A DNA stretch of 64,000 nucleotides from Candidatus Binataceae bacterium (GTDB taxonomy: Bacteria > Desulfobacterota > Binatia > Binatales > Binataceae), in contig DATJMX010000014.1 in NCBI GenBank assembly GCA_035508495.1, positions 62,001-126,000 of the forward strand, given 5' to 3'. Below the pieces are notes generated by a model, which was given only the letters and a program-made list of their open reading frames with translations, was not told where the DNA came from and did no database searches. Below are positions 26,565 through 35,844 of this stretch, piece by piece (within the stretch, counting starts at the first letter, position 1; each line of letters begins with the position of its first letter). The position numbers and the translations under genes are program-made.

Positions 26565-27464
26565 TCAGCGCGGCATCATGCGTCCGCGCCAGTAGCCGAA
26601 GAAGTTTGCGCACTCGAGTTCGTGATAAACGGCGCGCTCGCGATCTCCGCGTATCGTCGCCGCGGCCATTCTCAGTGCGTTGCGGACGAGCTTGTCGATT
26701 CGATTGTGGCTGCGGCCGCCGGTGATCGCGCTGCCGATGCCGTAGGCGAAGCTCTTGCGGCGCAGATACGCGCGCGTCATCCGTTCCGGCGGAATCAGGT
26801 GATGCACGATCGCGCGTGGCGCAAATCCCATCCGGCCGCCCTTTGCGATGATGCGCGCGTACAGTTCCGTATCCTCGCCCGAGATCGGATTGCCGCCGAC
26901 GACGCCGAGATCCTCACGAAACTTGCCGAAGCGATCGATCGCCGAGCGGCGGATTCCCATGTTCGCGCTGAAATAGTTGGCGAGGGTTTCCACCTCGGCG
27001 AGCGGCGCGCGCTCGATCGCGATGCGATCGTGAACTGCCAGCTTCACCCAGAGGCTCGTGCCGAGCCACGCGGGTGGCGGCGCGGTCCATCGCGGCAGCA
27101 CCATCCCGCAGGCGGCGTCGAGGTCGCGGTTCTCGAGCGCGGCGAGCATCTGCGCGGCCCAGTCAGGCTCGGCGATCGCGTCGTCGTCGATAAAGAGCAC
27201 GAAGTCGGCTTTTGTTTCCTCGAAAGCGCGATTGCGCGCGAAGCTCGAGCCGAGCCGCGATTCGAAAACTCCGCGCAGCGGTATCGACGAACTGGTTGCG
27301 ATTTCTGTCACGACGCCAGCGGTGTCGTCGGTCGAGCCGTTGTCGATCACGACACATTCAGCCTCGACTTCAGTGGGCAACCGCTGCGCGATGACGCTCG
27401 CGAGCGTGTCGCGCAGCGTCGCCGCGCGGTTATGGGTCGGAATCGCGATGGCGAGCGTGGTCAT
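26565..27464 (-). CDS. Glycosyltransferase family 2
   Basis: Probable sugar transferase for a surface glycan. The 299-residue protein starts with LAIAIPTHNRAATLRDTL, shows the VIDNGSTDDT motif near residue 41, FIDDDAIAEPDW as the metal-binding DxD region near 91, and GEDTELYARI, the ED motif of processive-like inverting GT2 enzymes, near 196. No membrane segment. It is not in an operon with other glycan genes. Confidence 0.9.
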   Translation of the reverse strand: MTTLAIAIPTHNRAATLRDTLASVIAQRLPTEVEAECVVIDNGSTDDTAGVVTEIATSSSIPLRGVFESRLGSSFARNRAFEETKADFVLFIDDDAIAEPDWAAQMLAALENRDLDAACGMVLPRWTAPPPAWLGTSLWVKLAVHDRIAIERAPLAEVETLANYFSANMGIRRSAIDRFGKFREDLGVVGGNPISGEDTELYARIIAKGGRMGFAPRAIVHHLIPPERMTRAYLRRKSFAYGIGSAITGGRSHNRIDKLVRNALRMAAATIRGDRERAVYHELECANFFGYWRGRMMPR

Positions 27465-27561
27465 AAGGGAAGCGCGCGATATCCATAATAGCCGAACCGC
27501 GCCGGAGGCCGGAAAATCCGGCTCGCGGCGCGGTTCGGGATTTGCCCTATGCGATCCGCCG

Positions 27562-28770
27562 TCAGTTCGTCTTCGCGGGTGCTGCTGCCGATGCGGCCGC
27601 GGCCGGCGAAGCGGCGGCTGCTGGTGAGCCGCCCGCCGCGGGCGAACCTCCCGCTGCTGGCGACGCTCCCGGCGAGGGCGAAGCGCCCGGCGACGGGGCC
27701 GGCTTGGGCAACGGCGCCGTCGATTGCGTGAACACGATCGACGTCACGTTCAGATCGGGCGTCCCCTTCATCTGGATGTCCGAGGGCGCCGTCAACCGGA
27801 AGCCGAAGCTGCGCGTCTCCCCCGGCACGAATGGCAGCACGGGGCGTGCGAAGTCGGTGAACTCGAGCGGCGTCGCCACCGGCGTGTGAACTTCCGAGAA
27901 CACTTCCTTCTTTTTCTTGCCCTTGCCTTCGTAGTAGGTGACGGTGAACTGCACCTCGTCGATCGCCTTGTCGCCGGCGTTGGTCATCTTGCCGAAGATG
28001 CCTGGCGTGCGCGATGCACCCATCTTCATGTCAACGTCGGTAAGCGTGATCTTCGGGATGTAGGCTTGCGCGTCGGGCATCTGCTTCTGGATGTTCTGGA
28101 TATCGGCGAGCTCGCGGCCGTACATGAATTTCAGGCCGAGCGTGCCGGTCGACTGCTCCTTGTCGAGCTCATCGAGCATCTTCTGATAGGCCGCGACCGC
28201 CTTGTCGTAGTCGTGCTTGTGGTAAAGCTCGACGGCGTCCTTATGCTCCTTGACGATATTTTCCTGGAACGGAAAATCGACTTTCAGTTTCCATTCACCG
28301 CCCTGGTTGGCGAAGACCATATTGTCGTCGTAGGAAACCTTGGGAAAGCTGTTGTCGTTGAGCTGCTTCTGCGCGGTCTGATCGGGCGTATCGTTGGGTC
28401 CGATCGTGGCGTCGATCGTGCGCTCCCAGAGCGCGAGATCGGGCTGCGTCACCTTGACCGACACGGTGGCGTTGTCGCCGTCGATCTTTTCCTCACCCAC
28501 ATCGTATTGGTAGGCGCGCAGGATCCCCTTGAACCAGTCCTTACTGACGTCGGGCGCCATCGGGATCTCGCTGAGGAACTGGTCGATCGTGCGATCGACC
28601 TGGTCCTGGTGCGTGAGCGCGTTGTAGCAGCCCGGGTAGTTGTAGAGTTTGAGGTTGTCGAGATAATTCTGGGCCGCATTTTTCGGCGTCTTGCCCGCGC
28701 ATCCCGCGAGCCCAATCGCGCAAATCGCGATGACCGCAGCCAATGGAGCCTTCGACGGTCGCTTGATCAT
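27562..28770 (-). CDS. Predicted lipoprotein with Ala/Pro-rich C-terminal tail
   Basis: Not assigned a function. The 402-residue product has a lipoprotein signal peptide with lipobox LAGC (Cys24). Residues 30-175 look like an NTF2-like DUF4878-type domain (repeat of short helices then sheet), a helical linker follows, and residues 250-350 form a beta-sandwich resembling FxLYD-type domains (MTNAGDKAIDEVQFTVTYY). The last 45 residues are low complexity (SPAAGGSPAAGG and similar repeats). Probably anchored in the membrane facing the periplasm. Confidence 0.78.
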   Translation of the reverse strand: MIKRPSKAPLAAVIAICAIGLAGCAGKTPKNAAQNYLDNLKLYNYPGCYNALTHQDQVDRTIDQFLSEIPMAPDVSKDWFKGILRAYQYDVGEEKIDGDNATVSVKVTQPDLALWERTIDATIGPNDTPDQTAQKQLNDNSFPKVSYDDNMVFANQGGEWKLKVDFPFQENIVKEHKDAVELYHKHDYDKAVAAYQKMLDELDKEQSTGTLGLKFMYGRELADIQNIQKQMPDAQAYIPKITLTDVDMKMGASRTPGIFGKMTNAGDKAIDEVQFTVTYYEGKGKKKKEVFSEVHTPVATPLEFTDFARPVLPFVPGETRSFGFRLTAPSDIQMKGTPDLNVTSIVFTQSTAPLPKPAPSPGASPSPGASPAAGGSPAAGGSPAAAASPAAAASAAAPAKTN

Positions 28771-28901
28771 TATAAAAGTCTTCCTCCCCGCAGGCGGTAA
28801 CCGGCGTAAAACGTCTCGATTCTAATGTCGCTCATGCCAAAAACAAGTCATCGCGCGCCGAAAAAGGCTGCCCGTTCGATGGCGCGGACGCCGCGCGGGC
28901 G

Positions 28902-29291
28902 CTACTTCGGTATCTGCTTGAGCTCGACGACGTTGCCTTCAGTATCGTTAATATAGATCGAAAGGCCGGTTCCTCTTGCGCCATAGCGCTCTGCGGGTTC
29001 GCCTAAGACGTTTATGCCTCGCGCGCGCAGATGACGCGCGACCTCGTTCATGTCGTCGGCGACGATACCGAGGCAATAGTGATCGACGTTGGGCGCCTTC
29101 TGCTCGCGCTCCCTGGTCGGCAGCAGATCGACGAGGCCCGAGCCTGCCCGCAGTTGGATGAGCCCCAGCGAATCGAGGCGCCGCTCTTCGACGAGGCCCA
29201 GCTCCTGCGTGTAGAAATCGTACGCGCGCTTTTCATCGAGACAGCGCAGGACCACGTGATCCAGTTCACCGACTTTGAATGGCATCGACAT
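28902..29291 (-). CDS. VOC family protein (glyoxalase/bleomycin resistance fold)
   Basis: A 129-residue metal-binding protein of the vicinal oxygen chelate superfamily, either a small dioxygenase or a lyase or resistance protein. Paired beta-alpha-beta units: residues 8-60 open with LDHVVLRCLDEKRAYDFYTQELGL (metal His11), and residues 70-128 carry VDHYCLGIVADDMNEVARHL and end with INDTEGNVVELKQ, whose Glu is the usual ligand. Substrate unknown. It diverges from the ion transporter gene. Confidence 0.9.
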   Translation of the reverse strand: MSMPFKVGELDHVVLRCLDEKRAYDFYTQELGLVEERRLDSLGLIQLRAGSGLVDLLPTREREQKAPNVDHYCLGIVADDMNEVARHLRARGINVLGEPAERYGARGTGLSIYINDTEGNVVELKQIPK

Positions 29292-29401
29292 CGAAAATAT
29301 CTCCAGCTACAGGACTCGTCGCGATTGTTGATCGCATGGGCGGCGAATGAAACTGCCGGGTTGATCTCGCCACCAGCCGCGCCTGATGATCTCAAGCGGC
29401 G

Positions 29402-30631
29402 ATGACCGACCACCACCTCCTGACGCTCCTCATCTTCGCGATCACCTACGCGGTTATCGCTCTTGGCGAAATTCCGTTCTTCAGGATCGATCGCACCGGC
29501 GCGGCGCTCGCGGGCGCGGTCGCGATGGTCATCTCGGGCGCGCTCAGCGAGAACGCCGCCGAGCACGCGATCGACGTGCACACGCTGGCTCTTCTGCTCG
29601 GCATGATGCTCGTGGTTGCGAATCTGAGGCTCTCGGGCGCCTTCGCGCTGTTTGCGCGTGCGATGCTCGCGCGGGCGCGATCGGGTCACGGGATGCTCGC
29701 GATGACGATCGCGGCGGCAGGAATCCTCGCCGCGTTCTTCATCAACGATGTCGTCTGCATCGCGATGACGCCGCTGGTGATCGATGCAGCGGCGGCCGCG
29801 GAAGTGGATGCCGTGCCGCTCCTGCTCGGCCTCGCGACGGCGAGCAACATTGGCAGCGCGGCGACGATCACGGGCAATCCGCAGAACATGATCGTCGCGG
29901 GCTTCGCGCATCTCGGCTACTTGCCCTTTTTATTGCACCTGGCGCCCGCTGCGATTGTGGGCCTCGTCGTGAATTACGCTGTGATTGCGATCATCTATCG
30001 CGAGCGGCTGACCTCAGCTCGTCTTGCGAATGGCGTCGCGATGCGGCCGCCGCGCGTGCTGCGTCCGCTGATGATCAAGTCGTCGCTCGTCGCGCTCGCC
30101 GTGCTTGCGATGTTCATGCTCGGGTACCCGACGCATCTCGTGGCGCTCGCCGCGGGTGCGTTCCTGCTCTTCTCGCGCCGCATCAAGCCGGCGCGCATCT
30201 ATGCGCTCGTGGATTGGACGATGCTCGCGATGTTCACGGGCCTCTTCGTCGTGGTCGCGGGACTCGAATCTACAGGATTCGCCCCCGCGATGCTGAAACT
30301 GGTTGGCGCGCAGCGCCTTACGAATCCCATCGCGCTCACCGCGGTCGTCGCGGTGCTGTCGAACCTCGTGAGCAACGTGCCGGCGGTGCTCTTGTTCCGG
30401 CCGCTCTATCCGATGCTCGGCGGGAGCCGCACCGTCGCGCTTCTAATCGCGAGCGCAAGTAGCTACGCGGGGAACCTCACGGTCGTGGGCTCGATCGCAA
30501 ACCTGATCGTGATCGAGCAGGCGCACCGTCGCGGCGTGCAGATCAGCTTTCGCGATTACCTGCGCGTCGGCGTGCCGATCACGATCGCGACGCTCGCGAT
30601 CAATACTGCCGTTCTGTGGCTGTGGCCGTAG
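29402..30631 (+). CDS. SLC13/ArsB/NhaD-type ion transporter
   Basis: A 409-residue polytopic membrane protein of the ion transporter superfamily, probably moving an anion such as arsenite or a dicarboxylate, or sodium/proton exchange. About ten hydrophobic segments are seen. The signature SNIGSAATITGNPQNM near residue 150 and the second matching half AGNLTVVGSIANLIV near 355 are the two inverted re-entrant loop motifs of the family. Its stop overlaps the 3' end of thiI on the other strand by 32 bases. Substrate not assignable; arsR-like regulators are not adjacent. Confidence 0.85.
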   Translation: MTDHHLLTLLIFAITYAVIALGEIPFFRIDRTGAALAGAVAMVISGALSENAAEHAIDVHTLALLLGMMLVVANLRLSGAFALFARAMLARARSGHGMLAMTIAAAGILAAFFINDVVCIAMTPLVIDAAAAAEVDAVPLLLGLATASNIGSAATITGNPQNMIVAGFAHLGYLPFLLHLAPAAIVGLVVNYAVIAIIYRERLTSARLANGVAMRPPRVLRPLMIKSSLVALAVLAMFMLGYPTHLVALAAGAFLLFSRRIKPARIYALVDWTMLAMFTGLFVVVAGLESTGFAPAMLKLVGAQRLTNPIALTAVVAVLSNLVSNVPAVLLFRPLYPMLGGSRTVALLIASASSYAGNLTVVGSIANLIVIEQAHRRGVQISFRDYLRVGVPITIATLAINTAVLWLWP

Positions 30632-31805
30632 CGTCCTGCGGGCGCGGCGGAAACGAGAGCCGCACCACTTCGGTCGCGGCCACCGCGTCGCCGACCATCC
30701 TCGCAATATCGAAATGCGACTCCGCCGCTTCGACTTCGGCGAGCCGCGCGTGAGTCTCGGGATGGGCCGGTACGAACAGTGTGCAGCAATCCTGGTCGGG
30801 CAGAATTGAAGTCTCGAAGGTGCCGAGCGCGCGCGCCTGGTCGATGATCTCGTTCTTGTCCATCCCGACCAGCGGGCGCAGGATCGGGAGCGACGCGGCG
30901 TTTTCGATCACCGCCATGTTCTCGAGCGTCTGCGACGCGACCTGGCCGAGGCTCTCACCCGTGACGAGCACGGTCGCGTTGATACGCGCTGCGAGCGCAC
31001 TCGCGATTCGCATCATGAAGCGGCGATAGAGCACGACGCGCAACGGACGCAGCGTGTGCGCTACGATCTCGCGCTGCAGGATTCCGAAGGGCACGAGAAT
31101 CAGCGTCGCCTGCCCCTGGTAACGCACGAGATGCGCTCCCAGCTCGATCGCTTTTTCCTGGCTCGCGGCGGAGACCAGCGGCTGGCCATGGAAGTGCACA
31201 TAGTTGAGCCACAGCCCGCGCTTCATCATCCGATATGCCGCGACGGGCGAATCGATTCCGCCCGAGAGCAGCGCCAGCCCGCGGCCCGCGACCCCGACCG
31301 GCAATCCGCCCGGGCCGGGCAGCTTGCCCGCTGAAACGTAGGCCGCCTCTTTCATGATCTCGATCGAAATTGTCAGCTCGGGATCGTGCAGATCGACCTT
31401 GAAGCCGAGCGCATCGACGATGGCGCCGCCGACCTCGCGATCGATCTCGGGCGAAGTCATCGGAAACTGCTTGTCTTCGCGCTTGGTGCGCACGCAGAAC
31501 GAGCGCGGCGAGAAGTTGCGCGCACGTGCGATCGCCTCGCGCGAGATCGCGTCGATCTCGCGTTCGACCGGGTAGGAGAGCGAAAAATTTTGCAAGCCGA
31601 AGACCAGCCGTGCCCGCGCGATCGCGGCTTCATCGCTCAGCTCGTCGGGCAGCGGCACGATGAGCCGCGGGCCGACGCTGCGCATCTTGCCGAGGCGATA
31701 GTCGGCGAAGATGTGCCGCGCGTTGGTCTTGACCTGGTTCACGAAGCGCCACTGGTTGCGGCCCTTGAGCGCAATCTCGTGATATCTGCCGATCAGAAAA
31801 CGCAT
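30600..31805 (-). CDS. thiI: tRNA 4-thiouridine synthase / thiazole synthesis sulfurtransferase ThiI
   Basis: Adds sulfur to uridine 8 of tRNA and can serve thiazole formation. The 401-residue protein has an N-terminal ferredoxin-like part, a THUMP domain at about 60-165 and a PP-loop adenylation domain with LLSGGIDSPVAAYRMMKRG near 180. Two Cys at DQDCCTLF near residue 344 are the probable catalytic or disulfide sites. The C-terminal rhodanese domain of the E. coli type is absent, as in many bacteria. It converges with and overlaps the ion transporter by 32 bases at the 3' ends. Confidence 0.93.
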   Translation of the reverse strand: MRFLIGRYHEIALKGRNQWRFVNQVKTNARHIFADYRLGKMRSVGPRLIVPLPDELSDEAAIARARLVFGLQNFSLSYPVEREIDAISREAIARARNFSPRSFCVRTKREDKQFPMTSPEIDREVGGAIVDALGFKVDLHDPELTISIEIMKEAAYVSAGKLPGPGGLPVGVAGRGLALLSGGIDSPVAAYRMMKRGLWLNYVHFHGQPLVSAASQEKAIELGAHLVRYQGQATLILVPFGILQREIVAHTLRPLRVVLYRRFMMRIASALAARINATVLVTGESLGQVASQTLENMAVIENAASLPILRPLVGMDKNEIIDQARALGTFETSILPDQDCCTLFVPAHPETHARLAEVEAAESHFDIARMVGDAVAATEVVRLSFPPRPQDATATATERQY

Positions 31806-31902
31806 CGCCAGTGAGCCTATGGAACGCGGCCTCGAAAAACCAGTTGCGATGCTTGCAAAAATGCTCGCGTGCGCGATTAGTTAAGCAGTCTGCGAGAACC
31901 CA

Positions 31903-32496
31903 ATGAGCACGGCATCCGAATTCAACCAGCACCTCGAGCGCATCAGCCAGGCGCTGGGCCGCGTCGAGGTGCCGCCGCGCGAGGCCCTCGCCAATAATCG
32001 CAACGCCGCCGCGGTGCTGGTGCCGCTCTTCGAGCGCGAAGGCGAGATGCACGTCGTCTATATCCGGCGCTCCGATCACGTCGAGAGCCATCGCGGGCAG
32101 GTCGCGTTTCCGGGCGGTCGCGTCGATCCCGTCGATCGCACTCTGCTCGATGCGGCGCTGCGCGAGGCGCACGAGGAAGTCGGTATCCCGCCGCGCGAGG
32201 TGCAAGTGCTGGGCGCGTTTCCGACGCAGCATACGACGGCGACCGGGATCACTGTCGCGCCGTTCGTCGGCGCGATTCCCGCCACGCTCGCGCTTACGCC
32301 CGAGCCCAAGGAAGTTGCGGAAATTTTCCACGTGCCGCTGAGCGCATTGCGCAGCCCGACCTACCGCGGCGAGTACGAATGGAAAATCAATGGCACGGCG
32401 CGCCAGTTTCCAGCGATCCTCTACGGCGGTCAGACGATCTGGGGACTGACGCTGCGCATCACGATGAACCTGCTCGAAATCCTCGATCAGCAGTGA
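31903..32496 (+). CDS. Nudix CoA pyrophosphatase-like protein
   Basis: Probably hydrolyses coenzyme A or related dinucleotides. The 197-residue protein has VAFPGGRVDPVDRTLLDAALREAHEEVGIPP spanning the Nudix box with the CoA-type FPGGR lead and EAHEEVGI core at about residues 83-90, plus the VPLFEREGEMHVVYIRRS start typical of NudL/YeaB-like proteins. It lies between divergent thiI and the plus-strand TetR gene. Confidence 0.92.
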   Translation: MSTASEFNQHLERISQALGRVEVPPREALANNRNAAAVLVPLFEREGEMHVVYIRRSDHVESHRGQVAFPGGRVDPVDRTLLDAALREAHEEVGIPPREVQVLGAFPTQHTTATGITVAPFVGAIPATLALTPEPKEVAEIFHVPLSALRSPTYRGEYEWKINGTARQFPAILYGGQTIWGLTLRITMNLLEILDQQ

Positions 32497-32541
32497 GCGT
32501 GGCGCTTGTATTTGCACTGACGATGTAATATCTTTGCGGCC

Positions 32542-33156
32542 ATGGGTGCCGCGATAAATCCTCCTCCTCAGACCGACGGCCGGATCGCGCGCAGCCAGCG
32601 CACGCGCGTGGCGGTCGTCGATGCTCTGCTTGAACTCCTAAACGAAGGCGACCTGCAGCCGACCGCGCAGCGTATCGCGCAGCGCGCGAACGTCTCGCTG
32701 CGATTGGTTTTTCATCATTTCGAGGATCTCGAAACGATCTACACCGAGGTGCAGCGGCGGCAAATCGAACGCACTGCGCCGATGTTCCTTCCTGCGATCT
32801 CGCCCACTGCGCCGCTGAACAAGCGGGTCACCGAGCTTGTCGCGCAGCGCACGCGGATCCTCGAATTCATTTCGCCGGTGCGGCGGCACGCCGTATTGCG
32901 CGCGCCTTTTGCGCCGACGATTGCCAATCTGCTCGCAGGGGCGCGTGAGATGGCGCGCGATCAGATCGCCGAGGTCTTCGAGCGCGAACTGATCGCGATG
33001 CCTGCCGCGGAGCGCCGCGATGTGTTGAATGCGCTCGCAGTCGCGATGTCGTGGGAATCGTGGGAGTTCATGCGCCGGCAGCAAGGCCAGTCCGAAGCCG
33101 ACGCGCGGCGCGTGATGGAACGCACCATCCGCGCGCTGCTCGCCAAACGCTCGTAA
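32542..33156 (+). CDS. TetR/AcrR family transcriptional regulator
   Basis: A 204-residue repressor-like protein. The HTH is at about residues 18-60 (RVAVVDALLELLNEGDLQPTAQRIAQRANVSLRLVFHHFEDLETIYTEV). The C-terminal effector domain is not matched to a ligand. It directly precedes the sulfatase by 18 bases, so it probably regulates that cluster; the ligand may be a product of the sulfatase or GST-like genes. Possible promoter TTGTAT...TAATAT 20 bases upstream of the ATG. Confidence 0.9.
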   Translation: MGAAINPPPQTDGRIARSQRTRVAVVDALLELLNEGDLQPTAQRIAQRANVSLRLVFHHFEDLETIYTEVQRRQIERTAPMFLPAISPTAPLNKRVTELVAQRTRILEFISPVRRHAVLRAPFAPTIANLLAGAREMARDQIAEVFERELIAMPAAERRDVLNALAVAMSWESWEFMRRQQGQSEADARRVMERTIRALLAKRS

Positions 33157-33174
33157 TCACAGGGGGAAATCTCC

Positions 33175-34755
33175 ATGGGCCGCAATATTCTTTTTATCAC
33201 CACCGATCAGCAGCGCTTTGATTCGCTCGGATGCAACGGCGGCAAGATCGCGAAGACGCCGGTAATCGATGGGCTCGCCGCCAACGGGATCAACTATCGC
33301 CGCGCCCACAACCAGAACACGGTCTGCATGCCGGCGCGCGCGACGATGATCACGGGACAGTACGTGCGCACACACGGCGTGTTTGCCAACGGAATCGCGC
33401 TGCCGCCCGACGCACCAAGTATCGCGGGCTGGCTTCATGAAAAGGCCGGCTATCGCACCGCGCTGCTCGGCAAGGCCCATTTCGAGCCGGCGTTCGACAT
33501 GCAGGGCCGATGGTTCGAGAACACGATGGCGCGTAAGGATTCGACCGGACCGTATCGCGGCTTCGAGCGCATGGAACTCGCGATGCACGCGCCGCTCAAC
33601 GGATGGCATTACTCGCTGTGGCTGCTCAACAACTATCCGAATGAGATCGGCGGCTTTGCTCCGTTGCTCAGCGCGCTTGCGGGCGGCGATACCGGAGCGC
33701 CCGAGGTCAAGTACAACCCGATTCCGCGCGAGCACTATCACACCGACTGGGTCGCCGACCGCACGATCGCGTTTCTCGATTCGCTCGATCCGAACGAGAA
33801 CTGGTTCGTCTGGATGAGCTTCCCCGACCCGCACCATCCGTGGGATCCGCCCGAGAAAGAGGCGCGGCGAATCAACTGGCGCGATCTCGATCTGCCCGAG
33901 GGCTATCCCGGTTCGCGCGAGAAGATCGAAAAGATCCTCGCGCAGAAGCCGCGTCATTGGCTCGATTGGTACGAAGGCCGCTATCGCAACTTCGAAGGCG
34001 GCCCGGTCGCGTTCATCCCCAAGTCGCTCACCGAGGATCAGATTCGCGAAGTCAACGCGATGACTCATGTCGAGAACGAGCTAATCGATCAGGCCTGCGG
34101 GCGCGTGCTGAAACGCGTCGCCGAGCGCGGATGGGAAACCAACACCGACGTTATCTTCACCACCGATCACGGCGAGTTGCAGGGCGACTTCGGCCTGCTC
34201 TACAAGGGGCCGTATCATGTCGACGCTCTCATGCGGCTGCCGATGATCTGGCGGCCCGCGTCGGCGGCGAAAGTCGCGCCCGCGATTGTCGATGAGCCCG
34301 TCGGCCAGCTCGATCTCGCGCCGACCTTCTGCGCTATCGCCGGCGCGCCGATTCCCGAGTGGGTCCAGGGCAAGATGCTGCCGACTGCGCCGGGCTCGGG
34401 GCGTGAGCGCGTCATCACAGAATGGGACAGCCAGTTCAAGCAGGTCGGGATGCATCTGCGGTCGATCTGCCGCGACGGCTGGGTCTGCACCGTGTATGAA
34501 AAATCGACCACCGATATCGGCTACGATCTCGCGCAGGTGCCGCGGATGCTGGCGGGCGGCGATTTCCCGCAACCCGAGATTCGCTACGACGGCACCGAGG
34601 GTGAGCTCTATAACCTCGCCGAGGATCCGAAGCAGTGGCGTAACCTGTGGAGCGACCCGGGTTATCAGAAAGTCAAGTCCGACCTGATTGCCGACCTCTA
34701 CGACAACCTGCCCAAGCCGCGCAGCCCGATGCTGCCGGTAGAGGCGCCCGCGTAG
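33175..34755 (+). CDS. Type I sulfatase (formylglycine-dependent)
   Basis: Hydrolyses a sulfate or phosphonate ester in the cell or periplasm; no signal peptide is seen. The 526-residue protein has FITTDQQRFDSLGCNGG (metal Asp11) and the formylglycine motif CMPARATM with the nucleophile Cys at about residue 51. The second metal site is FTTDHGELQGD near residue 328. Sequence features fit arylsulfatase-like, phosphonate monoester hydrolase or choline-sulfatase-like members. It sits 18 bases after the tetR gene, and the next gene starts 16 bases after its stop. Confidence 0.92.
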   Translation: MGRNILFITTDQQRFDSLGCNGGKIAKTPVIDGLAANGINYRRAHNQNTVCMPARATMITGQYVRTHGVFANGIALPPDAPSIAGWLHEKAGYRTALLGKAHFEPAFDMQGRWFENTMARKDSTGPYRGFERMELAMHAPLNGWHYSLWLLNNYPNEIGGFAPLLSALAGGDTGAPEVKYNPIPREHYHTDWVADRTIAFLDSLDPNENWFVWMSFPDPHHPWDPPEKEARRINWRDLDLPEGYPGSREKIEKILAQKPRHWLDWYEGRYRNFEGGPVAFIPKSLTEDQIREVNAMTHVENELIDQACGRVLKRVAERGWETNTDVIFTTDHGELQGDFGLLYKGPYHVDALMRLPMIWRPASAAKVAPAIVDEPVGQLDLAPTFCAIAGAPIPEWVQGKMLPTAPGSGRERVITEWDSQFKQVGMHLRSICRDGWVCTVYEKSTTDIGYDLAQVPRMLAGGDFPQPEIRYDGTEGELYNLAEDPKQWRNLWSDPGYQKVKSDLIADLYDNLPKPRSPMLPVEAPA

Positions 34756-34770
34756 CGAGGAGAGACTTCG

Positions 34771-35805
34771 ATGAAGCAGCTCAAACTGGTCGGCGCTTTC
34801 GGCTCGCCATACTCGCGCAAGATGCGCGCGGTGCTGCGCTATCGGCGTATCCCGTTCACCTGGATCATGCGCGGATCGAAGGACGATGTGGAAATTCCCG
34901 CGGTCCCCGTCGCGCTTATCCCGGTGATCGTTTTCCCCGGCGAAGGCGGCAAGCCCGACGCGGCAATGGTCGATTCGACGTTCCAGATCAAACGCCTCGA
35001 AAAGGAGTTCACCGAGCGCTCGCTGGTGCCGCGCGATCCGGCGCTCGCATTTCTCCAGGAGTTAATCGAAGACTACGGCGACGAATGGTTGACCAAGCCG
35101 ATGTTCCATTATCGCTGGAAATACGCGGCTGACATCCACAAGGCGTCGCATATCCTGCCGCTCGATCGGGACTTCAACCTGAGTCCGGAAGCGATCCAGA
35201 AATCGTCGCGCTATATCGCCGATCGTCAAATCGAGCGCCTGCGCTTCGTCGGCTCCAACGATTTGACGACGCCGGTGATCGAGGACAGCTACCGGCGGCT
35301 GCTGGCACTGCTCGATGCGCACCTCGTCGCGGGTCATCGCTACCTGATGGGGGCGCGGCCGGGCGTCGGCGACTTCGGTCTTTTCGGACAGCTCACGCAG
35401 CTCACGCAATTCGATCCGACGCCGGCGGCGATCGCGATCACCGCTGCGCCGCGCGTCGTGTCGTGGGTCTCGAATCTCGAAGATCAACATTCGCTCGAGG
35501 TCGAGGATTCAGGCTGGATGAGCCGCGCGCAGGCCACTGATGCGCTGCGCGGGTTCTTCGTCGAGATCGGCCGCGTGTACGCGCCGTTCCTGCTCGCCAA
35601 CGCGCGCGCATTGCGCGCCAAGGCGGAGAAGGTCGAATGTGAGATCGACGGCCGCCCGTGGGTGCAGCAGCCGTTTCCATACCAGGGCAAATGTCTCGGA
35701 TGGCTGTGCGAGGCGCGCGCCGCGCTCGACTATAGCGATCGCAGGTTCGTCGACTCGGTCCTCGATGGTACAGGCGCCGAAAAGATCTTCAGCGAATCGA
35801 TCTAG
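34771..35805 (+). CDS. Glutathione S-transferase-like protein with extended C-terminus
   Basis: Probably a GST-family protein. The N-terminal thioredoxin-like domain (KQLKLVGAFGSPYSRKMRAVLR, residues 3-24) has a Ser/Tyr at the usual catalytic position and an SPYSR motif; the all-alpha domain follows to residue 230, and an extra part of about 100 residues makes the protein 344 residues instead of the usual 200-230. It is cotranscribed with the sulfatase (16 bases between) and the alpha/beta-hydrolase follows. Its substrate is unknown. Confidence 0.85.
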   Translation: MKQLKLVGAFGSPYSRKMRAVLRYRRIPFTWIMRGSKDDVEIPAVPVALIPVIVFPGEGGKPDAAMVDSTFQIKRLEKEFTERSLVPRDPALAFLQELIEDYGDEWLTKPMFHYRWKYAADIHKASHILPLDRDFNLSPEAIQKSSRYIADRQIERLRFVGSNDLTTPVIEDSYRRLLALLDAHLVAGHRYLMGARPGVGDFGLFGQLTQLTQFDPTPAAIAITAAPRVVSWVSNLEDQHSLEVEDSGWMSRAQATDALRGFFVEIGRVYAPFLLANARALRAKAEKVECEIDGRPWVQQPFPYQGKCLGWLCEARAALDYSDRRFVDSVLDGTGAEKIFSESI

Positions 35806-35844
35806 GCAACACCGGCGAGTGCCGTCATCCTCGAATAAACGAGG

